From: an uncultured Clostridia bacterium
GTDB taxonomy: Bacteria > Bacillota > Clostridia > Oscillospirales > Ruminococcaceae
Length of the DNA stretch: 64,000 nucleotides
NCBI GenBank assembly: GCA_947632025.1
Contig: CANRNN010000001.1
Location: forward strand, 353,897-417,896
Direction of reading: 5' to 3'
Shown here: in pieces, positions 16,835-24,391 of the stretch
Numbering within the stretch: position 1 is the first letter of the stretch
Layout of the letters: each line of letters opens with the position of its first letter
Notes under the pieces: model-generated
What the model was told of the DNA's origin: nothing
Seen by the model: the letters and a program-made list of their open reading frames with translations, nothing else
The model's database searches: none
Made by a program: the position numbers and the translations under genes

Positions 16835-17782
16835 TTACTTGAACTTCTGTATTATATTCATCAACACTCCTACTCCCACTGCTAATACCCCACTCAACAC
16901 TATCGGAAACCATACATTCGCCATCGGTAATCCACCGGCATTCCCGTTCAGATTCATACCGTAAAAACTAAACACTATCGTCGGTACAGTCATTATTATC
17001 GTTATCGTCGTCATTCGCTTCATTATTATGTTCAAATTGTTGGATATTATCGACGCAAACGTGTCCATCGTACCATTCAGAATGTTGGAATATATGTTCG
17101 TCATCTCTATCGCTTGCTTAACTTCTATAAGTACATCATCAAGCAGCTCCTGATCCTCCTCGTACAGCTTCAAATACCGTCCGCGCATCAGCTTGTCCAA
17201 AACCGCTTCGTTCGATTTTAATGAGGTCGAAAAGTATACAAGCGATTTCTGAAGCCCCTGAAGCTGTATCAGCCCCTTGTTCTTCATCGAAAGATACATC
17301 TGATTGCCAACATAATTCGACAGCTTGTCGATCTGCTTCAGATACTGCAAGTACCTCGCAGCTATCCTTAAAAGTATCGTGAATACAAACTGCGTCCTAA
17401 GCTGCGGATTTACGTTCTTCAAAACTCCCGTAGCAAGCTCGTCAAGCACTACGTTGTCTTTCGCACTTACCGTAATGACATTCTTGTCCGTGATTATCAT
17501 CGACATAGGCGTGGTCGAATAAAACAGCGTCCTGTCAGGATCGTTGTCATTTTCAGCCACCGGATAGTCCACAACTATAAGCGTCACGCCCTCGTCACTC
17601 TCAATTCGCGACGGCTCTTCCTCGTCCAGCGCTGCCCTCACATAATCACGGTCAACGTTCATATCCTCTTCGAGAATGGATATCTCCGTTTCACTCGGAT
17701 TTATCACGCTTATCCAGCAGCCCGCTTCCGCTTCGCTTATCTCACATAATTTATTTTCAATACGTTTATAGTACTTTATCAT
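16835..17782 (-). CDS. corA: CorA family magnesium/divalent cation channel
   Basis: About 315 residues, the usual CorA length. A large N-terminal cytoplasmic alpha/beta domain is followed by a long helix and two C-terminal membrane helices; the selectivity motif is seen as FSFYGMNLNG (YGMN, MN typical of CorA) between them, then VWFPIVLSGVLAVGVGVLMN. It would form a pentameric Mg2+ channel in the cytoplasmic membrane. The ATG at 17782 (MIKYYKRIEN) is chosen because AGAGG lies upstream; a longer reading from 17836 has no ribosome site. It has its own promoter at 17889-17917. The C-terminal basic tail is short, as in the family. Confidence 0.9.
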   Translation of the reverse strand: MIKYYKRIENKLCEISEAEAGCWISVINPSETEISILEEDMNVDRDYVRAALDEEEPSRIESDEGVTLIVVDYPVAENDNDPDRTLFYSTTPMSMIITDKNVITVSAKDNVVLDELATGVLKNVNPQLRTQFVFTILLRIAARYLQYLKQIDKLSNYVGNQMYLSMKNKGLIQLQGLQKSLVYFSTSLKSNEAVLDKLMRGRYLKLYEEDQELLDDVLIEVKQAIEMTNIYSNILNGTMDTFASIISNNLNIIMKRMTTITIIMTVPTIVFSFYGMNLNGNAGGLPMANVWFPIVLSGVLAVGVGVLMNIIQKFK

Positions 17783-17888
17783 ATCCGTTATCCTCTTAAA
17801 AGTACGCCCACACTGTGACGAAAATACAATTTTCAAAAGCCGATATTTCCTAAAATCTTACTTCTTATCTCTTATATCTTACTTCTAA

Positions 17889-17917
17889 ATTATACAATAT
17901 TCTGTTGAAAATGTCAA
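17889..17917 (-). promoter_or_regulatory. Promoter of corA overlapping the cca stop
   Basis: On the minus strand TTGACA (17917-17912), 17-bp spacer, TATAAT (17894-17889). The -35 box overlaps the stop codon of the upstream cca gene, so corA can be transcribed independently. No M-box-like leader would fit: the leader is about 100 nt and shows no such conserved structure. Confidence 0.85.
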
Positions 17918-19257
17918 CCTTTTTTTAACAATTCGGCGGCGCGTTCCAAAAGAGCCTGTTTTTCGTTCGGAAGTTTCTCCTCTACTACCTCATCAAGCAG
18001 CGCCCTCAGCGTTTTGCCTATAGCGGGTGATTCTTCAGCGAATTTCAAAAGGTCACGCCCCGAAACCGCAAGGTCCTTTAAGGTAAAACAGGGGCGCTCA
18101 CGTTCTATCTGCTCTGCTATTTCAATTGCCTTAAGTTCGTCCTGTATACGCGGCTTCACAAAATCCGCCTTGGCGTTATCATCAGCAGTATGCGCAAGCA
18201 TTACGTCACGGTACAGCTCAAAGCCGTATCTTGCAAGCGCCCGCTTCACCGCTTTTTTCGAGAGGTCAACGGGAATATCGTGATAGCGCACTATGGCGCA
18301 GACCCGCTCCCGAAGGGCATTCGGGCATTTGTATTCTCTGAGTATCTCCTCGGCTATACGCGTGCTTTCGTCCGCGTGGGCAGCGTAGTGCCATATTTCG
18401 GGGTCGTTCTCATCTATCGTGCGACGGAACGGCTTTCCGGTATCGTGAAAAAGCATAGCCAGACGCAAGGCGGGGTCTGCGGGCGCTGACTCCACGGCTC
18501 TTGCCGTATGCTCGTACAGGACGCTGTTGTGGTATTTCGAGTGCTGGTCATAGTTTATCTGAAGCTCCAGATACGGCACTATGCCACAAAATATTTCGGG
18601 AAACTCCATCATTGCCTTTCGGACGTGCTTTCCGCATAAAAGCCTTGTAAGCTCCGCAAATATCCGCTCCTTGGAAACGCTTTTCAGCTCGTCTTTCATC
18701 TCGTGAACGGCAGCGGCAGTCTTTTCCTCGATAGAAAAACCCAGCGTCGCCGAAAATCTCACGGCTCGGAGTATTCTCAGCGGGTCCTCCGAAAAACGCT
18801 CCTTCGGGTCGCCTATACAGCGGATAATGCCGTCTTCTATGTCTTTTCTGCCGCCGAACGGGTCGACAGTGCCGAGGCGCGGATTGACGGCTATGCCGTT
18901 CATTGTGAAGTCGCGCCGCGAAAGGTCGTCCTCTATCCTGCCCGAAAAAGAAACACTGTCGGGGTGACGGTGGTCGGAATATCCGCTCTCGACGCGGAAT
19001 GTCGTGACCTCGACGCTGTATTCACCGAACAGCACCGTCACTGTGCCGTGCTTTATTCCCGTTTCGATAACACGGCAGTCGGAAAACACCCGCTCTACTT
19101 CTTTCGGAGCAGCCGACGTTGCAACATCGAAATCATGTGATTCAATATTCATTATTGAATCCCTGACGAAGCCGCCGACTATGTACGCTGCAAAGCCCGC
19201 GCCTTCAAGCCGCAAAAGCAACTCGTCAATTTTCTCCGGTAAATTTGATATTTTCAT
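17914..19257 (-). CDS. cca: CCA tRNA nucleotidyltransferase with HD domain
   Basis: About 447 residues. Adds or repairs the 3'-CCA of tRNAs. The class II nucleotidyltransferase head has GGFVRDSIMN and the DxD metal site in HDFDVAT, then the Arg-rich EDDLSRRDFTMNGIA and the flexible GDPKERFSEDPLRILRAVRF. The middle has an HD-type domain (MLFHDTGKPF, YAAHADES), shared with bacterial enzymes that also trim phosphates from tRNA ends. The ATG at 19257 follows AAGGAAG; readings from further upstream have no site. Lies alone between corA and the repeat-rich region before the LacI gene. Confidence 0.93.
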   Translation of the reverse strand: MKISNLPEKIDELLLRLEGAGFAAYIVGGFVRDSIMNIESHDFDVATSAAPKEVERVFSDCRVIETGIKHGTVTVLFGEYSVEVTTFRVESGYSDHRHPDSVSFSGRIEDDLSRRDFTMNGIAVNPRLGTVDPFGGRKDIEDGIIRCIGDPKERFSEDPLRILRAVRFSATLGFSIEEKTAAAVHEMKDELKSVSKERIFAELTRLLCGKHVRKAMMEFPEIFCGIVPYLELQINYDQHSKYHNSVLYEHTARAVESAPADPALRLAMLFHDTGKPFRRTIDENDPEIWHYAAHADESTRIAEEILREYKCPNALRERVCAIVRYHDIPVDLSKKAVKRALARYGFELYRDVMLAHTADDNAKADFVKPRIQDELKAIEIAEQIERERPCFTLKDLAVSGRDLLKFAEESPAIGKTLRALLDEVVEEKLPNEKQALLERAAELLKKG

Positions 19258-19297
19258 AACAGCTTCCTTTCCATTTTTACAAATAATGGAATACGGT

Positions 19298-19520
19298 ACA
19301 CCTCGTCCACAATATTCACAATACCTGAAAATTATCCACATTATTCTCGCGCAATACTGTTATAAACTTTTGTCACGGCGAGAAGCGAACGCCCGCGGCG
19401 GCAGCCGCCGCCACAAAATTGTCACGTCTGATAATTGTCCACAATATTCTCGCGCAATAATATTATAAACTTTTGTCACGGCGAGAAGCGAACGCCCGCG
19501 GCGGCAGCCGCCGCTATAAA
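19298..19520. repeat. Family B repeats, two direct half-units (B1)
   Basis: Two head-to-tail copies 103-107 bp apart of a unit reading TT(A/G)TCCACA, then ATTCTCGCGCAATA, a variable ATTATAAAC segment, TTTTGTCACGGCGAGAAG, CGAACGCCCGCGG and a palindromic CGGCGGCAGCCGCCG end. The first copy carries a perfect DnaA-box 9-mer TTATCCACA (19332-19340), the second TTGTCCACA (19435-19443). The block fills the gap between cca and the lacI promoter; nothing protein-coding is seen in it. Confidence 0.9.
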
Positions 19521-19551
19521 TTGGGACGGCATTTTTTGTGCAAATTGCCTA

Positions 19552-19580
19552 TTGAAAACGGTTACAATTTGGTGTATTAT
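19552..19580 (+). promoter_or_regulatory. Promoter of the LacI-type gene with cre-like operator
   Basis: TTGAAA (19552-19557), 17-bp spacer, TATTAT (19575-19580). A 14-bp sequence TGAAAACGGTTACA at 19553-19566 overlaps the -35 box and spacer and matches the catabolite response element consensus TGWAANCGNTNWCA at every position. LacI-family repressors bind such sites with a central CG, so either CcpA or the gene's own product could repress here. Confidence 0.75.
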
Positions 19581-19658
19581 ATAAATATAGACAAATTCAG
19601 CCCAAAAAAACTACTCCCTGCATACAAATAATTTCCAAAAACAGGAGCGTGGTCTGAA

Positions 19659-20675
19659 ATGAACGTAACAATAAAAGATGTAGCACGGGAGGCAAATGTT
19701 TCAGTCGCCACCGTGTCAAGAGTACTCAACGAGAAAAAGAACGTGTCCGCCGAAAGCGCGGAGGCGGTAAAACGCGCCGTCGAAAAACTCGGCTATTCGC
19801 CGAATTTCCTCGGACGCGACCTGCGCAAAAGCGAAACTAAACGTATCCTCGCCATAATCGCGTCGACGGAACAGACGTTCTATAACGACGTTCTTCGCGG
19901 AATGCAGGACGCGGCAAGTGCACAGGGATACGATGTGCTTATCGCAACGTCCGCAAACGATCCGGAACGTGAAATGCATCTGTTGGGTATGATGTTTTCC
20001 AGAGCCGTGGACGCGGCTGTCCTGCTTGCGCCAAAGCTGGATACCGAAACCATCGTCGACCTTGCCTCAAGATACAAGCTTGCCGTTTGCCTTGAACGCG
20101 TCGACGCGCAAGGGCTTTTATGCGTCACGATAAATAACGAGCGCGCTGCTTTCGACGCGACAAGCTACCTTATCGGAAAAGGCAGGCACCGCATAGGACT
20201 TATCACAACAAAGATACGCTCGCAGTCGTCAATAGACCGTGAAAACGGCTACAGAAAAGCCTTAAGGGCAAACAATATTCCGTTTTTGCCGGAGCTTGTA
20301 TATGCGGGCGATTATGACGCCGAATCGGGAACAAAGGGCTGTGATTATTTTCTCAATCTCCCGCGGCGCCCCGACGCTGTGTTTTCCATTTCCGACACCA
20401 TTTCTATCGGAGCTATGGCTCACGCTGTTCAGAACAATATTCTTATCGGAACGGAAATGTTGTTTTTCGGTTTTGACAACATCGGCTACTCTCATATGTT
20501 CATACCCAAGCTCTCGACGGTTGACCAATCATGTTATCTTCAGGGAAAGACGGTAGTCGAGAAGCTTATTTCCAACATCAAGAACGATAAGCCGGACACC
20601 GGAACTTATATGCTTCCCCACACGCTGATACTTCGCGAATCCACCGGTGACGCAGCGGCGGCGAATCGCCGCTGA
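19659..20675 (+). CDS. LacI family transcriptional regulator (possibly CcpA-like)
   Basis: A 338-residue repressor. The N-terminal HTH reads TIKDVAREANVSVATVSRVLN (given here as TIKDVAREANVS and VATVSRVLN) with the hinge helix region following at NFLGRDLRKSE, then a periplasmic-binding-like effector domain with RILAIIASTEQTFYND and FFGFDNIGYS. Its effector is not identifiable and no sugar operon follows, which is compatible with a global CcpA-type regulator. The last eight residues DAAAANRR after the family end LILRESTG are encoded by repeat B2, which also supplies the stop codon. Autoregulation through the operator at 19553-19566 is likely. Confidence 0.88.
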   Translation: MNVTIKDVAREANVSVATVSRVLNEKKNVSAESAEAVKRAVEKLGYSPNFLGRDLRKSETKRILAIIASTEQTFYNDVLRGMQDAASAQGYDVLIATSANDPEREMHLLGMMFSRAVDAAVLLAPKLDTETIVDLASRYKLAVCLERVDAQGLLCVTINNERAAFDATSYLIGKGRHRIGLITTKIRSQSSIDRENGYRKALRANNIPFLPELVYAGDYDAESGTKGCDYFLNLPRRPDAVFSISDTISIGAMAHAVQNNILIGTEMLFFGFDNIGYSHMFIPKLSTVDQSCYLQGKTVVEKLISNIKNDKPDTGTYMLPHTLILRESTGDAAAANRR

Positions 20676-20745
20676 TAGTACGCTTCGCGCGTGGACGAAA
20701 TCTTATAGTAATATTGCGCGAGAAAAATGTGGATAATTTTCACAG
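20655..20745. repeat. Family B repeat half-unit (B2) between convergent genes
   Basis: Reversed half-unit: GCGGCGGCGAATCGCCGC palindrome, TACGCTTCGCGCGTGGACGA, ATTGCGCGAGAAAAATGTGG and TAATTTTCACAG. It contains a perfect DnaA-box 9-mer on the minus strand (TGTGGATAA, 20728-20736). One end lies inside the lacI coding end and the other abuts the rlmH stop, so the repeat forms the termini of both convergent reading frames. Confidence 0.85.
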
Positions 20746-21234
20746 ACGGCTAACTTTATGGTAATTCCTGTGAGAGGAGATCATAAACGCCCTGTAGAGC
20801 TGCTCCAGAAGCATCACTCTCGCAAGACCGTGCGGAAAAGTCATCGGGGACATCGAAAGCCGCAAGTCAGCCGAGCGCTTAAGCTCCTCGTCCAGCCCAT
20901 ACGAACTTCCGATAACAAAACCAACTGTTGATACTCCGCTCGCCGAAAGCCGCTCCAGACGGTCGGAAAGCTCCTCGCTTGAAAGCTCCCGACCCTCTAT
21001 GCAAAGCGCGACGGTAAAATCAACGCTTCCAAGCGCGGAACGTATCAGCCGAGCCTCCTCGGAAAGCGCACGGGCTATCTCACCGTCAGCCGGCTTCTGT
21101 GAAAGCTTTACGGGTTCCGGCTCCTTTACCGTCACCCTCGCGAATGCCGACAGCCGCTTAAGGTACTCCACGCACGCCTCGCGCTGCCACTCGTCCTTAA
21201 GTTTCCCCATTGCTGCAAGACAAATGTTCATCAT
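20740..21234 (-). CDS. rlmH: 23S rRNA pseudouridine1915 N3-methyltransferase
   Basis: A 164-residue SPOUT methyltransferase that methylates m3-pseudouridine 1915 in helix 69 of 23S rRNA on the assembled ribosome. Family marks are the start NICLAAMGKLKDEW, the SAM knot region FVIGSSYGLDEELK (G-x-S-x-G type) and the end FPHGLARVMLLEQLYRAFMI followed by YHK. The canonical protein ends at YHK; here four more residues (VSRL) run into repeat B2. The start overlaps the carboxypeptidase stop (ATGA at 21234-21231), so translation is probably coupled. Confidence 0.95.
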   Translation of the reverse strand: MMNICLAAMGKLKDEWQREACVEYLKRLSAFARVTVKEPEPVKLSQKPADGEIARALSEEARLIRSALGSVDFTVALCIEGRELSSEELSDRLERLSASGVSTVGFVIGSSYGLDEELKRSADLRLSMSPMTFPHGLARVMLLEQLYRAFMISSHRNYHKVSRL

Positions 21235-22694
21235 CTGCGTCTGTTCTTTCCGGAATAGCCGTTTATATTACCGTAGGGCTTGTTCATCTGGATTTTCCTT
21301 CTTCTGGAAAGCTCGGCAGCCTTGCGGGCGCGGCGCTTGTTTACTACTCTCAGCACGATAAGCGCCGTCACAAGCACGACAAGTGCCGCTCCTGCCGCGA
21401 TAGTAGCGGGAGCTTTCAGGAAGTTTCCTATTTTTTCGCGATAACTTGCCACTGCGTCAAGGGCAATTTCCCTCTCGGTGACAAGCGGTATCTTCGTAAG
21501 TGTTTCGCCGTTCAGGCGAAGTTCCAGATCGCCGACGCTCTTTCCTTTTTCAACGGGCGCGGTAAGCGTCGAGATTTCGGGCTTTATCTGCTGTACGGCG
21601 GACTTGTCAAGCGATTTCGGCATAAGTGTGTAAAAATCCTCGGTCGTCACCACGCCGACGGAATCGGCGTCTTCGCCTTTTTCCACGGGGAACGCCATGA
21701 TCTGCTCGTTTTTGCCGATTATCTGAGTATACTCAAACTCGTCAAAAGCCCAGTCGTAAAGGTTGACGTGATCCTTGAACGAGAGGATATCATCGGTTAC
21801 GGAGCCGTCCTCGTTGTAGTAAGGTGCGCCGAGAGTGACAAGAAGGTAGTTATAGCCGCCGCGCTCGGCAGTGGTGACAAGCGCACGCGAGCCGTACTCA
21901 AACTCGGAAGTGTCGTACTTACCGTCTTTCATATGGTAATATTTGTTGATGCTTCCTGTTTTGATACCGTGAGCGCCCTCGTAGTAGTAGGTGCTTGTTT
22001 TCTTCATAAGCTCGTTGGTGTGAGTTATGGAGTATCCGTTGGGGTTTGCCTTATTGGCAGGCATTTCGTACTCATATGTGTCGCATATTCTCATAAAACC
22101 GGGGTAATTATCAATAGCGTAGCGGGTTATGAGGTACATATCATAGGCGGTGGAGTAGTTGTTCTCGTTGAAAAGCCCGTGAGCGTTAGCAAAATGGGTA
22201 TTCTTGCAGCCGATTTTGGCAGCGGTGTCGTTCATCATCTGAATGAAATGCTCGATACTGCCCCCGATGTTGTAAGCGAGGATATTTGCGGCTTCGCAGC
22301 CCGACGGCAGCATAAGCGCATAAAGGCAGTCCTCGTAGGTGACGTTGCTCTGAAGCGGCTCGATGGCGGCATTGGAAACTCCCCTATAATTGGGATTTTC
22401 CCCGTAGAATTCGTTAAAACAGTCATACGGCACGGACACGAACGCCTCGAAGTCCTTGATATTTTCGAGAGCGACGAGGCAGGTCATAATTTTTGTGGTT
22501 GACGCGGGATAGAGCCGCTTGTCGGCGTTTTTGGACACTACGACGATATCGGTATCGGTGTTCACCATATAAACGCCCTCTGAATAAATCTCGAACGAGG
22601 GCGAAAAAGCAGCATAAGCTGTGGTAAAATTCCCGCCGACTGTAAGAAACAGGAAGAAAACGGCGAAGAAAATTGAAAAAATTTTCACTTTCAT
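21231..22694 (-). CDS. D-alanyl-D-alanine carboxypeptidase (DacF-like)
   Basis: A 487-residue penicillin-binding protein 5 type enzyme trimming the terminal D-Ala of peptidoglycan stem peptides. Signal peptide at residues 1-28, catalytic SxxK as YPASTTKIMT, the second motif as LPSGCEAAN (SGC in place of the common SGN), and KTG as GIKTGS. A C-terminal beta-rich domain is followed by a membrane helix (about 437-457) and a basic cytoplasmic tail. GGGGA lies upstream of the ATG, with a promoter at 22758-22786. It is cotranscribed with rlmH. The SGC motif should be checked; the third residue normally positions substrate. Confidence 0.9.
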   Translation of the reverse strand: MKVKIFSIFFAVFFLFLTVGGNFTTAYAAFSPSFEIYSEGVYMVNTDTDIVVVSKNADKRLYPASTTKIMTCLVALENIKDFEAFVSVPYDCFNEFYGENPNYRGVSNAAIEPLQSNVTYEDCLYALMLPSGCEAANILAYNIGGSIEHFIQMMNDTAAKIGCKNTHFANAHGLFNENNYSTAYDMYLITRYAIDNYPGFMRICDTYEYEMPANKANPNGYSITHTNELMKKTSTYYYEGAHGIKTGSINKYYHMKDGKYDTSEFEYGSRALVTTAERGGYNYLLVTLGAPYYNEDGSVTDDILSFKDHVNLYDWAFDEFEYTQIIGKNEQIMAFPVEKGEDADSVGVVTTEDFYTLMPKSLDKSAVQQIKPEISTLTAPVEKGKSVGDLELRLNGETLTKIPLVTEREIALDAVASYREKIGNFLKAPATIAAGAALVVLVTALIVLRVVNKRRARKAAELSRRRKIQMNKPYGNINGYSGKNRRR

Positions 22695-22757
22695 CTGGAC
22701 AAATCCCCTTTTTTAGGTTATTATATATAAGGGGGCAAAAATATTCCCCATACATAT

Positions 22758-22786
22758 ATTTTACCATTTTTTCTTGTAATTGTAAA
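22758..22786 (-). promoter_or_regulatory. Promoter of the carboxypeptidase-rlmH operon
   Basis: On the minus strand TTTACA (22786-22781), 17-bp spacer, TAAAAT (22763-22758). The opposite strand of the same 180-bp gap has only a weak candidate for the metallophosphoesterase (TTTACG, 17 bp, TAATAT near 22795-22823). Confidence 0.7.
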
Positions 22787-22873
22787 GGGCTTTTACGAAA
22801 TTGTAATATTTTTGTAATATTTTTTCGGGAAAGGTCCGGTTATGGGAAGAAAAGGCAAACGGAGGACGTTTTT

Positions 22874-23605
22874 ATGATCTATGTGACGGGAGATGTACAC
22901 GCGGATCTTTCGAGGTTCAAGGACAAGGCGCTTAGGAAACTGCGAAAGAACGACGCGCTTATCATCTGCGGCGATTTCGGGTTTATCTGGGACGGCTCGG
23001 AGAGGGAGCGACGGGTGCTGAAGAAGATAGGCAGGCTGCCGTACAATGTACTTTTTGTAGAGGGTACGCACGAGAACTACGACCTTTTGGAGGGGTACGA
23101 GGTGGAGGAGTGGTGCGGCGGCAAGACGCGAAAGATAAGCGGGCGGCTGCGGCAGCTGCTTCGGGGTCAGGTATTTGAGATAGCGGAACGGACGGTATTC
23201 ACGTTTGGCGGCGGGCAGAGTGACGACATCTACGAGCTTGTGGAAGGCAGCAACTGGTGGCGGCGGGAGATACCGACGGAGGAGGAGCTTTCGGAGGGGC
23301 TTAAGAATCTCGAAAAGGTTAACAACAAGGTAGACTTTGTGGTCACTTACGAACCGCCGAGCAAGATGCAGGATTTTCTGTTAGGTTCGGGTGACAGGAA
23401 CCACATAAACACCTATCTCAACGGGATATTTGAGAAAGTGGAGTTTCGGTCATGGTTTTTTGGGAAGCTTCACATGAACAAGCTTATCCCGCCGAAGTAC
23501 CATGCTGTATATGACAGTATAGTGGTTGCGGACGCGACGAAGATCAAGAAGAAGAAAAAAGCCGCTATAGCAGCGGAAAAAAATACGACTGAAGAGGAGA
23601 AATGA
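22874..23605 (+). CDS. Calcineurin-like metallophosphoesterase
   Basis: A 243-residue cytoplasmic phosphoesterase. Metal-binding motifs appear in order: GDVHAD (D-x-H), ICGDFGF (G-D), EGTHENYD in place of the usual GNHE (H and N kept), and GKLHMNK near the end in the position of GHxH. Substrate unknown; members act on nucleic acids, nucleotides or phosphoproteins. GGAGG lies exactly 8 nt before the ATG at 22874; readings further upstream have no site. The tail is Lys/Glu-rich. The ydbC gene starts 3 nt after the stop, so the two form an operon that ends in repeat A2. Confidence 0.85.
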   Translation: MIYVTGDVHADLSRFKDKALRKLRKNDALIICGDFGFIWDGSERERRVLKKIGRLPYNVLFVEGTHENYDLLEGYEVEEWCGGKTRKISGRLRQLLRGQVFEIAERTVFTFGGGQSDDIYELVEGSNWWRREIPTEEELSEGLKNLEKVNNKVDFVVTYEPPSKMQDFLLGSGDRNHINTYLNGIFEKVEFRSWFFGKLHMNKLIPPKYHAVYDSIVVADATKIKKKKKAAIAAEKNTTEEEK

Positions 23606-23608
23606 ACA

Positions 23609-23845
23609 ATGGCAGAGATCACATTTGAGATTGTCAAGGAGCTTGGAGTAATTTCCGAGAATGCGAAAGGCTGGACGAGGGAATTGAATCTTGTGAGCTG
23701 GAACGGGCGGGAAGCGAAGTATGACATACGGGACTGGTCGCCGGATCATTCGAGAATGGGGAAAGGAGTATCGTTGACGGAAGAGGAGATGCAGAAGTTG
23801 GTGGAGTTGTTCGGAGCGAGGAATGAGGAGGACAGCTTCGAGTAA
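23609..23845 (+). CDS. ydbC: YdbC family PC4-like single-stranded DNA-binding protein
   Basis: A 78-residue protein matching the YdbC/PC4 family, whose members dimerise and bind single-stranded DNA. Characteristic phrases are LSENAKGW-like VISENAKGWTRELN, VSWNGREAKYDIR and WSPDHSRMGKGVSLTEEE. GAGGAG precedes the ATG. It directly follows a metallophosphoesterase, which could point to a shared nucleic acid function, but this is inference. Family recall is strong; the biological role in Firmicutes is not well defined. Confidence 0.88.
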   Translation: MAEITFEIVKELGVISENAKGWTRELNLVSWNGREAKYDIRDWSPDHSRMGKGVSLTEEEMQKLVELFGARNEEDSFE

Positions 23846-23887
23846 GGAAAAAAAAAGAAATAAAAAAAGAAAAAAAGAATAAAAAAA

Positions 23888-24191
23888 ATCTGCGAGCGAA
23901 GCTCGCGAAATGGGATTCCAAAGGGGCGCGCCCCTTTGGCGAGGAGTCCGAGGGGCAGCGCCCCTCGTAACACAGTGTTCTGTAATACATTTCAGGAGCA
24001 TAGAAAAAGGAGAGCTACGGTGTAGTTCTCCTTATTTTTTCTGCTTGTGAGTGAAAAGCGCCTGTCGGGAAAGGAGATTGCTTACCTTTTTTTCTTTATT
24101 TCTCCTTATAGGTCGTCACGTCACGGGGGCTCCGCCCCCCATTCCCCCGCCAAAGGGACCAGTCCCTTTGGAATCCCGATTCGCGAGCAGA
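23888..24191. repeat. Family A repeat element, copy A2
   Basis: Same element as A1 in the opposite orientation, 304 bp, between convergent ydbC and the Feo operon end. The right outer arm lacks about 10 nt of the GCGAGCTTCGCTCGC hairpin (reads CGCGAGCAGA), explaining the shorter length. Flanked by A-rich DNA on the left and a long T/C-rich stretch (24192-24235) on the right. Confidence 0.9.
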
Positions 24192-24235
24192 TTTTTTTAT
24201 TTTTTCTTTTTTTCTTTTTTCTTTTTCTTTTCTTT

Positions 24236-24391
24236 CTACTTCTTGCAGCCTTTACAGCCTGCACAATTCCCTGTGCAACCCCCTCCCCTCTTATGCTCCA
24301 CTACCTCTCTCACAACTATCCCAACTATCACAGCAAGTACCACAATACCTACCGCTATTGTCCCAAGATTATCAAGTATAAACCCTATCAT
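24236..24391 (-). CDS. FeoB-associated Cys-rich membrane protein
   Basis: A 51-residue protein. It has one membrane helix (about residues 10-28, GTIAVGIVVLAVIVGIVV) and a C-terminal cysteine cluster GGGCTGNCAGCKGCKK with four cysteines spaced C-x3-C-x2-C-x2-C. Small proteins of this kind follow feoB in many Firmicutes. Its ATG overlaps the feoB stop codon (ATGA, 24391-24388), so it is coupled to feoB. It probably assists ferrous iron uptake or handling at the membrane, perhaps in the position of FeoC; that role is inferred from context. Confidence 0.88.
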   Translation of the reverse strand: MIGFILDNLGTIAVGIVVLAVIVGIVVREVVEHKRGGGCTGNCAGCKGCKK

